The translations under genes were made by a program, and so were the position numbers. A DNA stretch of 64,000 nucleotides, from NCBI RefSeq assembly GCF_021018895.1, contig NC_079373.1:11690501-11754500 (forward strand), given 5' to 3'. Below are positions 25,061 to 37,170 of the stretch, in pieces (positions within the stretch are counted from its first letter, which is position 1; each line of letters begins with the position of its first letter). This stretch comes from Seriola aureovittata. Lineage: Eukaryota > Chordata > Actinopteri > Carangiformes > Carangidae. A model generated the notes under the pieces. That model was not told where the DNA came from and did no database searches. It worked only from the letters and a program-made list of their open reading frames with translations.

Positions 25061-26729
25061 TGACCTGGGGGTCAGCTGTTGTGGCTGCTGCTCCTGCTTG
25101 TCCCTTAGGGACAGCAGGCGGACAGGCTATTGATCAGCCAGACTATTATCAGAGCTGAAGCTGTTTATCATGCTGTCTGCCCTCAGGAGGGAGCCTCCGT
25201 CTCTAATGGACCATGGTACGGCGCTCCCCTGCACCTGTCCTTGTCACCCCCACACCTTAAGCACCATCGATCCCCCCGCATCACCCGTCCTTGTCCCACT
25301 GGTGCCCTACTCTCTGGGGGAGGGTGTCTCCTCCTGTCTCTGCTCCGTCCTTTTAGTAATTACCCTGGTAACTTGGAGACAATGATGAGCATATCATCAT
25401 ACTCTGACCTATGACATATTCATACTAATCATACTCTGGTAAGGGACATAAACCGACAAGAAAGGGCTACTCCAGCAATTTACTTTGTCACATAAAGTTT
25501 GAGGGCTTTGGAAAGGCAGCATTTAAAAAAGAATGGTCAAAATCAAAGCAGCACAGGCAAAAATACTTTTACTTTTACTTGCTTGTATAGATCAAGATAC
25601 AAAAACAAGCCCAAGATGGAAGACTTTGAATTGCTCTCTCCAGACCCTCAAAATGCATTATTCAACTGTTCTCACAGGGTGAGTAGAACTATCTATTACC
25701 AGTAAGCTGATTTTGATGTGTAAAATCTATTTAGTGTCCCTTTAAATTTAGCAAAAATTCTGTAGTCTAAGCAGACTAGTGTTCAATAAGCTTGTAATCT
25801 ATTTTCAACTTTTGTCCTGATAACAAATCGAGGATACAGCTCATGTTTGCTGACAAAGTTTTAGTGCATTTTCTGTTGACGTTCGGTCACCCACCCACTT
25901 TATGTGCTCACTTGATGGGTTAAAACCGTGTCCAGTCACATGCTTGGAAGCAGTGGTCAATATCAGTTGTGTGTACAGCAGAGCTGTTACACTGGCCTAT
26001 TAAAAAAGAGGCAGTAAATGTCTGCTACCAGAAGCCGCGACCATAAACAAGCCAGTGGACAGTTGTTATTCAGAGGTCACGCAGAGTGCTCAGTCATGTG
26101 TGGCGGCTGGCCGAGGGAAACAAAGTGATGAGGATTTAATGATATCCAGCTTTGTGGCTATTGATAGCAGAGTCAATGGGCTGCACTGTGGGTGTCTTTC
26201 TGATACACAGCAGATTAGCAGCTCTGTGCCAGATGAAAACGTCAGAGATCAATAGGACACAGGGGAGAATCAATAATCGTCCCACTGCTCTGTGGCTTTC
26301 ATTTGGTGGATTGCTCTGGTCCTTTATGGCCTGCCGTGCTGTCACCGTGCCATTAACTGCATTCATAAAACATGCATCACATATCTGTCACGGGCATCAT
26401 ATGTTAATGCCTGCTGCTAATGAATATGAATGCTCTGTTCATAAGCCAAGTCTCTCTCTCATTACATTGCTTTACACCTCACTGAGCCCAGAGAGCTTGC
26501 CTTGGATGAAATGTAAATCACTGCTTTATTGAGGTAAAATGCATGACTATCATACTAAAACGCAGTGCAGGTGAGAGCAAAATACACTTACTTCGCAGTA
26601 GCTCGAAAGCTTTGACACCAATAGTCTTGTAAAAGTGTGAGGAATGAGTGGGCTAATTGCAGCATCATCACTGTGCCCAGGAAGAGGAAATAACAGAGAA
26701 TGTTCAGTCATGTCCTAAATACTATAATC

Positions 26730-26990
26730 AGCATTACCTGGCTTGTCGCGCTTCATTATAGTCCAGAGATCTTAGATTAATTAGCATTATTGTGCACAGT
26801 GAGTGAGAGAATTGGACAGTAATTACATTAACCTTCGGGATCACACCTTGTCTTTTTACAAGACGTGTCTGAGCAATAAAAGATTGCTACTGCATAGATG
26901 ATTACTCTTATCCTTGACAGTGTCTGCCTTCCAAATTGATCCAATTAGCCATTCAGGGCTAATTTAATTACTTGGGGCTGCTATAGCCTC
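26730..26990. promoter_or_regulatory. candidate conserved noncoding element
   Basis: Contains GATTAATTAGCATTATTG, GTAATTACATTAAC, CAATTAGCCATTCAG and CTAATTTAATTAC in about 250 bp, plus GAGCAATAAAAG. There is no tandem repeat and no coding frame. A homeodomain-dense enhancer is a reasonable but untested reading. Confidence 0.3.
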
Positions 26991-29394
26991 TCTATCTTTC
27001 TGTCCTTGCCACCAGGATAATCATAACTCTGAGCACTGGAACAGATTACCTTTAGCACATGCATGAAAAAAGCAAATTTAATCTGATATGGGAAAACATG
27101 AATTAACAGTCCCTCTTACGGCAACTGAATGCAAGCAAAAACACCCCTCTTTGTCCTGAGTTCTCATGTTATTAATGTGCTCTGTAGCGGCCTTATTCTT
27201 CAGTACTGACAGACTGAGGCAGGAGAAGATAGTGAGTTTAGCTTTGTCACAGTTATCAGTCTCAGAAGTCTCTCACTTGGTAAACTCCTCCAGAATATCA
27301 ATCACATAAAAAACAAAGTATGTTTCATTTTAGACACTAATGAAGGTGAGAGCTAGCTCGTATAAAAGAACGTACCCATGTGATTAGTATGCATGGGGCA
27401 GGCTCACAGTTGATATTAGGTGAAACCATCTTAATGCACACAGAGTAATCTCATCTGCTTCATTGTGAGCACAGCAGCGGGACACCGGGCACGTACCAAT
27501 CTTCTCTGCTCCGGGGACAATATGGGTTTGAGAAATGAGAGGTGGAAGCCACTGCGTTGCCAGCCACATCCATAATTGGCAGACTGAACAAGATGAGAAT
27601 GAACTCTGGGCTTGGCTCGTCTTTGTTGTAATTAAGATGAAATTCGCCAATCATTTAAACTCACAAATGGAGGTTTGACAGGAGGCCAAGAGCCCACTGA
27701 AATGCCATTGGCTTGCAGTTTAGGTATTTATCTGCCGCTGCAGAGCGGAGGAGCCAGTATTTAAGTTTCTTCAATCAGCATTCAGGATTGGGATTCCAGT
27801 AAACCTTTGAGTAAAGGTCAAGCAGTAATACATCAGAGAAAGCAGAAAACATGTACGCTATAATTGAATTTGAAATTAGATGCAGAAAAAGATATGCAGT
27901 TGTACGAATGTAAGATAAGCACTTGTCTTCCTGCACTGTACATGCGAAAAGAAACTAATTTACAGACTATATCTTGTATCATCTGTTGAACAGTTTGCAT
28001 ACAGTATGAAAAAGACGACATGAAGATCCACAGGAAACAAATCTGTTGAATATCTCGGAGAATGTTTAGTTCTATTTTTGTTTCTGTTCTATCTCCTCAT
28101 CTCTCTGTGGATTCGATTCATAAGCATGACATGTTAGATTCAGGCCAAGTTTGGGAGCTAATGAGTTGAAACAGATCCAGAGACTTGGTGTTCACAATAG
28201 CCAGTGGGAGCCACATTAAAGACTGTGTGTTCGCAGCTCTGCTCATCCTACAGGGGCTCTCTTCAATGCCTGTGTGTGAATCTCTCTTGGTCATGAGCGG
28301 AGCGTATAAACAGAGCTTAAATCAAGGAATTGTTTGGGGAGAGTTCTTTTAATCTGTGATTAGAACACCAGATCAATGAGGATTCCTGCTTTGAGCCGTG
28401 TCAACGATAAAAAGGAGGATTTACATTAAATATTCATAGCCCAGCTTTCCCAGAGGATTCACCACCATAGACAACCACTGACTTTTATTCTATACAGAGC
28501 AGATGGAAAACAAAACCACCGAGTGAATTCTCTGTAAAGAGTGAGCTGTTCCAAATTGGGTCTTATGTAAGGAAAGTTGCAAACTGCAGTAATTATCTAC
28601 AAAGTGCTGCTTTATGTAACTTTAAACAGAAAAAATTGGGCTTTCTTGCTATCCTCCGCCTGCAAACAGCGTTGGGATGGCGCGGCAACAACATGTTAAA
28701 CGTGGTTACACAACAGTATTATACAGTCAATGAAAGCAGTCTCCTGAGACAGACTCAGCCCTGTCATCACAAAGTGTTTGGTCTCTGCTTCATGATTCCC
28801 TCCAAAGAACTGAGGCGCAACTTAAGAGTGGACACAGTCTTTTAAGTGCAACAGCACAATGAATAATACATGATCACTGTATTACCAAAGTGAAACAATA
28901 AAAAAGTTTTAGAGATTAGAGCAGGAGATTTCTCCTGCTAGTCCTTCATGTGCTATCAGCAAATTGCAGAGGCATTTTAGACTGATTTCACCTTTTTACA
29001 CACAAAATTATGCAAAAACAAGAAGAACACCTGTTCCATTAGTTGATTATATTCACATATTTCTTCATTATTTATTATCAATTAATGCATTAAACTGCAC
29101 CTGTTTTGTGAACACATGGTGTTACCTTAGAGACACAGTTGGGTGCTAACAAATCAGAGCCGTAAGACGTTACATGCCCATTTATAACAAAATAGAACTT
29201 CGAGAATCAATACAAGCCCATAGCAATACAAACCAGTTTAATCTTTTTTAATGTTTGATGGTATTTGCTTGAAAGCGAAAGCAACAAGTACATAATTATC
29301 TGTCTAATTAAGCTGCCAAAAAACAAGCACAGTGCTAGAGCACCTCTGAAACAGTGAGTGCACCGTTCATTAGCATGTGCTATAAGCTTATTAA

Positions 29395-29600
29395 TCATCT
29401 AACAGCCAATTAGCACACTGTTACCATTTGCAGTGGGTGTGTAAATAAATTCCTGGGTTAATTTCTTCCTCTGATAATAAAGGGAACATTATGAAAATGA
29501 GCTCTGTGACTATGTAAATGATCTATGTCGTTAATTGCATAGCAGCGATAGATGTTTGCCATGAACCAGGCTGGTGATGCAACAAATATTTCCCGGGCTG
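29395..29600. promoter_or_regulatory. candidate conserved noncoding element
   Basis: Contains CAGCCAATTAGCACAC, GTGTAAATAAATTCC, GTTAATTTC and CGTTAATTGCATAG in a repeat-free block. GTAAATA is a forkhead-type core. Assignment is inference only. Confidence 0.3.
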
Positions 29601-29998
29601 TTAGAGAAATTAAACGGGTAGCTGCTGATTCCCTGGAGGAATCCACAAGCTACAATAATGACATTTACCCAGCCCTCTGGCACACTGATAATGACAATGT
29701 CGCTGCTTGGCAGCAGGCCAGTGGGAGGTGAGGGCAATGGTGTGGGGCTGGCAATCATCTCTGAGAAAGACAGCACGGACACACACATACACACAATGCA
29801 CACACACTGGTCACACTGGCAGTGAAACATTGGGCTTTAAGGACTAAATCAGCTCTTGTATCACCCACTGGTAATTAATAATAATTGCTTTCTAATAAGG
29901 GCCATGCCATTAGCAAATTACCTCTCTACTGAAATGCAACCACAGCAGAACATGCTGTTATTGGAAATGGAATCTAATGGGATTCACTTGACCAAAAT

Positions 29999-30000
<2 letters not shown>

Positions 30001-30064
<64 letters not shown>
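30001..30064. repeat. pure (AC)32 microsatellite
   Basis: Uninterrupted AC for 64 bp. This is the longest perfect dinucleotide array in the window, so it is likely to be polymorphic. Confidence 0.98.
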
Positions 30065-30066
<2 letters not shown>

Positions 30067-33000
30067 AATTCATTGAAAACAAGCGATGACCACTCACCGC
30101 TAATGGAATTAGATGCATAATGCATTATGGCTGTCAAAATAATGTCATCACTTCCACAGACATCGAGCTGATGCTGAATCATTGCGCAGCTTTGACAGCA
30201 GGCAGGAGAAGTGAAGGGGGATTTCACTTTTGACGTTTTACTGACAAGTGAAAGTAGTGAGAGATGTTTGGATTTTAGAGGAACAAAAACCAAGGTGGGC
30301 TCTGTTTCCTTTTGCTTGAACTCCAACGCCCCGCCGCCTACCCCCCATGTTCTGGTCTTGTGATAAATGCTTCAAGCTGGTCTTAATCATGCATGTGACA
30401 GAGGAGGAAATGGAGGCCAGTGCAGACAGACAGGATGAATGGAGCATTTACTTCAGTTGGCTTCCATAAAACAACCCTCCATGCAATACTGCCCCCGTAC
30501 TGCTGACAATGTCTGGCTACTGACTGTGCAGCACAGACACTTCAGCAAATACACTCAGCATGACTGACTGGAAAAAGTTAAGCCACACTAACGCCAATAA
30601 AATAATATGAATGGATCCACGCTGAAAACATGACTGGTAAACTTTCAGATGTGCATTGTTGTTATCTTTTACTTGAACTGTTATAAAAAGACGAGACTGC
30701 TTGGTAATATCAAAGGACCATGGTTATTTTGTCATATATCGTAAGTGAATGTCTTGAGTCAGTGTTTATTTATCAGCTGTTTAGCCTTGAAATTCTCAGT
30801 GCAGCCAATTCCTCCCTCCTTCTGCTGCCCAATCAATTAACACATGGGTAATACCAAGCCTATTAGAGTCAGGCAAAACCTTCCCAGCCCTGTCATCTGC
30901 TGTTGGAACAATTGCTTAATATAACACCAGACTCAAAGGAGCACTTACTGGGGCCCAATCTTCTGGAATCAATAACACCGGGCAGGCTATATTGTTTCAA
31001 ACAAGGAAACAGTGGGGGATGAGAGAGAGAGAGGAGAGAGATGGGAGGTGGGTCAATACAAGTGGTTGGGTTTAAGAGACGCTGGCTCAGCCATAAAAAA
31101 AAAAAAAAACACATTGTGCCCTAAAGTGCTGCTGTTCTCTGACATGGATATAAGCACCATTTCCTGGGCAGAGGGGAGGGCAGAGGGTCTGTGTGTTGTT
31201 GAGGTCTGAGAAAGGACGTGGCCTCTCACCAGGCCCCCTCCATGACTATGAGAAAAGTCATGAGGTTTAACCTCTGAGCGGCAACACAACAGCAAAAGGG
31301 CAGTAGCCTGGAGGGAGACGCTGTGCGACCGTCTACAGCTTTTGTCACCAGCACAGTGGGACACCGTCAGGGAGTGGCAGCAACCGTGGCATTTAGGGTC
31401 AGGGAAGATTTCATTTTCTTGATGATAATTCTCCAGGAGCTGTCCATCAAAGCTGATGAAAATTCAAATTGTGCTACGAGCATGGTGATTAGAAAGGCAT
31501 TTGCCATCCACATAGCACAAATGTCACCGCCTCGATAGCATAACAATGACAAGGCAGAGCCACCCAGCCGAGCTAATCGAGAGCATTTTTCTAGTAAGTG
31601 AAGCTGTCGCCTCTCTGGGGCCTGTCAATGTCAGAGCCGCATGGATCGCATCATTTCCTGTGCCAGCAGGGTGAGCTGGCTGGGGACACCACAAGGTATT
31701 GATCTGTCTGTAATCACACGAGCAGTTTGGGCTTCAGAAAAACTTCATCCTGAAGTACTTAGCTTTAAGGACAGGATCCAATTTCTTTGAACAGTGCAGG
31801 AGAGGACTGAAGGAAGGAGGGAGAGAGATAAGGTGTCAGTGATCTTTACTACAGGTCTGAAACAGAAGAGCAGACGGATATCGACAGCATGCTGTCTATA
31901 ATCAGCACTGGAGGCCTGACTCTGCCCCTGTATGACCCAGTGGAAACTTGTGTGAGACCTCATCACACCAGGAATCCAGTAACTTATCCAGTCCAGTAAC
32001 CCATCCTTACAGTTGGTTCAATCAGTGGAGTGAAGGAATAGTACCTCATGCTAAAACATGTGTTTTCAATAGGAGAATCAGTTCGCTGATGAATAAAAAA
32101 TCAACTTGGGAATGGAACACCACATTCCTCAAATCCTGTGTCTCTCGTTTTTCAAAAAGAGATACTGCGTTCTCACTGTGTGCTTGTACATTTCTATTAA
32201 ATAGAAAAGGAAATAGAAAAAGGTTTACTGATGATGTAAATTTGAATAACTGTCTATTTCGGGAGCAGAAGAGGTGGTTTTGACTAACAACGAACGGGTG
32301 AATGATCACACCTGCATCTTTAGATGAAGACAGCGAACCTCGACGGACAGAAAAAGGATCAAGTGAGTGAGAGGGTGAGGAAACAGGTGAAGAGGAGGTG
32401 TGAACTATAGCATCCTCCCTGGAGGAGTGTGATCATTTCTGCCCCTCATCTCACTTCTCTTTGATGTATTCACATGAAAGCATCACCAAGTCCGACTCAG
32501 AATCTCCAAATGAAGGTTGAATGAAATGAAATGAATGAAAACTGATTGTGATGTGTTAGAGAGCTTATTGTTTTACACCAATACACAACAAGAAATATGA
32601 GGGTTTTCTTTTAAGAAATGACGCAAAATAGAGGAAGGAAGTTTTAAAGGTTGAATAGAAAAAAAATCACAGTTCTTATAATATTAGGTTCGTCAAAGAC
32701 TTAAATCAGACAACATATATACTGTTTTTTATTCGTGACAAGATGGATTTGAGTGAATATTTAGCCTGCTGCCTCAACATATTGGTGTAGAAGTAATGTG
32801 CAAAGGGCTATCTGCCTGCTGACAGACAGAGCAGAGAGAGCCGTCTGCTGCTGTATGGCTGCTATCAAACAGCACACCATGACTTCCTCCAGCTTACAGC
32901 ACGCTACCTGCATACGTCCCCCCCAGTTGCCATGGTAATAGAGGCTGGCGTAAGTAGTGACGGGCCAACCACAGACATCAGAGCGGCTCTTAAGCAGAAA

Positions 33001-36000
33001 CATCAGACGTCTGCTGGCGGAGGTGATTTATTAAGCCTGTGTTCAAAGTCCATCTGAACCATAACAAGCCTATAAGCATGCAACGGATCGAATACATTAA
33101 ACTGGTTGAGAAATCCCTCTCCCTCTTCATTATGGTGTTCATATTACATTCCACCATGCATGAAAGGCTGAATGAAAGGACAAACAATAATCTGAATAAA
33201 AGATACTGGAGTGGGCTGAAAATGAAGCTCACAATCTTATTTGGAGCATATCATGTTTATGCACAGAGTGAGCCATAATTTGCTCCTAAATAATTGACTT
33301 CTCCAGTGTTAAGATCTCAGGAGACCCTTTCGGTTTATTCAGTGAATGGCCTTTGCGGCATGCGCAGCATATTAGCCTTTCACAAATGTCTTGTCAGACC
33401 TGCCACCAGGCTGTACGTAGAAGCTCTTCTCCTCTACGCCTTTCCCCGAATAATAACCTTCAACTAACCTTTAAACCACAGTGAATAATTCCAATCCTAT
33501 TTTCATATCAATGGCTGAGTCAAGCCAGGCAATTATCTTTTATCCGTATACTTTGCTGTCAGTGGAGAGAATAATAAAGTTTTCCCTTGTGAAGAGCTGG
33601 AGAGGGAAGAAAAGAGAGGGAGCCAAAAAAGCAGAGCAAGATGCTGGAGATGCTATCTAAAGACATTAATGCAGCGATGAATTATTCAGTAATGACTACA
33701 AGATCTGTCAAAAAAAGCTCTGCTAACATCTGCACTGTGTTCTGAGGGGGCTGAGCAGAGCAGGGCATTGACGCCAGAACGCCTCTGAAGATAAACATGA
33801 CAAATTGGCAGATCATCTGTTCAATTAGGATAGCAGAGCAGGTGTGCCGGTGAGGCGCCGGTGCCACAGGATGACACAGTTACCAAGCCAAACCAGAGGC
33901 ATGATGGGAAATACCTTGTTTGTGTGACAGTGATTTAGAGCGATGCACCAGAAGGATACCCCAAGAAAAAAAAATAGGATATTCCCCTTGGTACTCATTA
34001 AAATTCAACTGCAGACGGCACCCTGCCCCTCTCCCCCTCCGTTTCATCGCTTCATCCTTCTGCTTTTGGCTCCTCAACTGCCTGACTGGACCTTCCAGGA
34101 TCATTTCTTATTAATCCATAAAACATACTGCACTGGTGATTGGATTGAAGGGAGCACTGGAGCAGCAAAACATGAGATATGGAGAGAAAAAAAAAAATCA
34201 CACATTTCGGCGAGCAAGCAGGCAGGCAGGTTGAGGGGGTTGGGGTGGGGAAAGTAGAAAGGAGAATAAGTGGTGAACAGGGAATGGGCTGTGTGTGTGA
34301 GAGAGATGATGTTGGGGGGGAGGAGAATCGTGGGGGCAAAGGGGGGGGTATAGAGGAGAAGGGAGGTGGGGGAGGGGGGGCAAGCAAGAAACATGTTTTG
34401 AAATATTAATCTGTGGTTCTGGCCGTGGGCTGGTGCACAGAGATGAAAAAAAAGGAGGGGAACCTTTGAAGCGAGGGAATGTTCCCTGCATTGGTGAAGC
34501 AGGCGCTGCTCAGACGGCCATGTTGGTGGAGAACAACTGGAGCAGGTGCTATGTGTTTCTCCCTCACATCTGAGAGCCCTCCTCTCCACTCTACCCCATA
34601 CGGCTTATTGGTGCAGCATGTATTTAGAGTGCTCCCTTTTCCCAGCCCTGACACAAATGAGATGAGTGTGGTACAGTCTCTTAATCCCCAGTGCCTTGTA
34701 AAGCCTTTGAAAGGAATACTTACTGCAGCATAAACTATCGTTCACAGTCTTAAAGCAAGCACACGAGGCTCTGTGCTCTGAGGGAAAGACAACATCCTGC
34801 ACGCAGCATCCACTGGCTGTAGCATCATCAGATTTAGGTGAAGAGGAAAAGTGTATACCAGGATATCACAGGATCTTATTGAACCTTAATGACCTGCTGA
34901 AACCCTGTTGAGGGACTAATGGATTCAGCACTCTGTTGTGACTGCGTTGTGTACCCATTATAACCAAGGCCCCACTTTACTCACAGCTCCGTGTAGCTGA
35001 GCGGCCGGCCAGCCAGACGCATCACCTCTCAGCCATCTCTCAGTGGTATCACACATGATCTCACTATACACGCACAACACTCCCCATTCTCTACACACAG
35101 CCGTACAAGAGCCGCCACCACAGTACACATGGAGGAGCATGAAGACGTCTGCACAAAAAGTGGCAAAAAGTGAAGGCTCATTAAACATGAAAGAAAAACT
35201 CATTTAGGTGGATAACTTAATATGCAGTCCTCGAATTTACCACTGCAAACACATCCGCTATGAAGACAATACATTAAAACACTTTGAAAAATCACATTGG
35301 GAAAAGTCATCATCATTAAAGCGTACTCAGGCTAAGTATCTTAGATGAATTATGCTCCCTGCATCAAAAGACAGCAGGAATAACATTGAGAGTGTGTCCT
35401 TTTCTCTTCTATTTTCTGGCAGCACCCTGCTGGGAAACTTGAAATTACCCTCTGTCTAGCTATTCTCCACTAATAATAATGATAAAGTTTTTTCTCCCTA
35501 ATTATGCAAAGAACTCTCAATTAGCATAACTCGTCCTCTGTGTCAGTACAAACAGTAGAACACCCCGCGGGCCCATGATGGTTTCATTCTCAGCCTGTTG
35601 TTTTGGTTTTTTCTTTTTTTCTTATTTCTTTTTTTCTGACTCCTCTAGTGAGTTAATGAAGATGTATGTTAATAAAGATAGCTTTGGTGGTGCTGGTGGT
35701 GGTGGTGCAGGTGTAAAGGAGCTGCTGTGGGAGGTGATGCTGTGTTTAGTATGCTGCCCTCTGCAGGCCCCCCAGAGGGGTTGCAGGGCTGTGAGAGTCA
35801 GGCCTGGAGCCTCAGAGGAGAGGCAGTGACACACTCCCTCTCACACAGCCTGCAGCAAAGATTAAAGATGTATGTTTAGGGCAGATCAAATAGAATGCAG
35901 AATCCACAGGCCTACAGAGAGAAAACAACACATTAAAAAAGATTTTAAATAAAACCATACATACTGTATGCTCGAGGCTTTGTTTGAGCCCGGAGTCTGG

Positions 36001-36790
36001 CAGCTGATAACGTCCATCAAGCCTGCTATCATCAAAAGAAACAGGCATCCTGAAAACCAAAGCTAGTGGTTGTGATTTGTGCGTTTTAAGGACAATGCCA
36101 TCCTGAGGGGAAACCATGAAAGAAGCTATGAACAAATGACGGCTAGTGTAGGATTCTCTTCATGTAAATGAGTATATACTGGGAGTGCGTTGCAGAGCCA
36201 CTAGGAGATGGCAATCAGTCCTTACAAACACAGATAAGTGACGCCTGGGACTTAAAGGTGTCATACATAGTTTTTTAAAAATGCACAGGAGTGTGAGAAA
36301 GAAAATAAGACATTAAAAGCTGAGGGAACACAGGCGGGGAAGTGTGTACTATGTACTACCGAGTGCTGATGAAAGTGCCTGTAAGTCCTTAAGGGTTTGG
36401 CAGTAAACACTACAAACAGACAATCCCTAGAGAGCCCCATCACCTCCCTCCTCCTCTTCCTCCTCCTTCTGTCTCTGAGGAAGTGCTCTTTGAGAGGGAA
36501 CACCATTAAGACCACACTGAGGGCTGAGACGCAGCATTTCTTTGAAAAAGTCAAACCAGATGCCAGTAACCCTTGAATAGATCCACCGGTTCTGCTGACT
36601 TGCGCTCTATCAAGTATCCTCAACACTGGAAAAAGTCACAGCTGAAGGTGTGAAGTGGACACCCATCCACCACATGACACAGCGATATCCAATCAGCGAA
36701 CAAGGTTTTGACACATCAGCAGCACTCCAGAGGGCCTGTGTCGACTCAAGTGTCCACATTCCTGCACAGTGGGTGCTCAGCTGGGCCAGG
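30065..36790. other. intergenic, no gene seen
   Basis: Contains an A16 run at 31094-31109 and the G-rich tract listed at 34216. The block 33290-33450 and the AT-rich motifs at 35460-35540 (CTAATAATAATGATAAAG, CTCAATTAGCATAAC) could be regulatory. No open frame has protein character; the long minus-strand frames near 34100-34590 are proline-rich artefacts of the G-rich tract. Confidence 0.55.
34216..34380 (+). repeat. G-rich polypurine tract
   Basis: It starts with GCAGGCAGGCAGG and continues with many runs of 4-8 G separated by short purine or GT spacers up to 34380. It has strong quadruplex potential on the plus strand. Confidence 0.7.
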
Positions 36791-36815
36791 ACACACACAC
36801 ACACACACACACACA
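36791..36815. repeat. (AC)n microsatellite
   Basis: About 12 AC units. Confidence 0.9.
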
Positions 36816-37054
36816 TATAATCTGACACAGGCATGTACAATGAGCAGGGTGGAGCCCTGTTTCCTGTGAGAAGTGGAGATGAAAGGTCACATTATGGTGT
36901 CAGATTAGACATGGCTTTGAGTCCTGTCCTCTCAGTGCTCGGTCAGACACATTAGAGGGACATGTTTTCCCATCGCTTCATTTGAGGTGCGCTTGTGAGC
37001 CTCGTGAAATCCTCTCCCCTCCTTACATCCCACTTCCACCGCCTCAGGCACTCA

Positions 37055-37118
37055 CAGAGAGAGGCGAGAGTGAGAAAGAGAAAGAGAAAAAGTGTGTGTG
37101 TGTGTGTGTATGTGTGTA

Positions 37119-37149
<31 letters not shown>

Positions 37150-37170
37150 GTGCGTGAAAGAGAGAGAGGA
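37055..37170. repeat. compound (GA)n-(GT)n/(GTAT)n-(GA)n tract
   Basis: A GT/GTAT core at 37092-37155 is flanked on both sides by AGAGA-type purine DNA. The three blocks form one alternating simple-sequence unit. Confidence 0.88.

Larger units (their letters stand above)
25059..30000. other. intergenic, no gene seen, two candidate noncoding elements
   Basis: No protein-like frames. 26730-26990 and 29395-29600 stand out for closely spaced homeodomain-type cores and are listed separately. 27700-27790 has a mixed-composition block (GCCATTGGCTTGCAG ... CTGCCGCTGCAGAGCGG) with a CCAAT on the minus strand. Confidence 0.55.

Noticed and set aside
34101..34589. 162-codon minus-strand proline-rich frame
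   Set aside because: Produced by the G-rich tract; composition is not protein-like and overlapping frames are equally open.
36240..36420. Possible dispersed repeat (AAAGGTGTCATACATAG ... CAGTAAACACTACAAACAG)
   Set aside because: Looks faintly familiar as a fish repeat, but I found no terminus or second copy in the window to support it.
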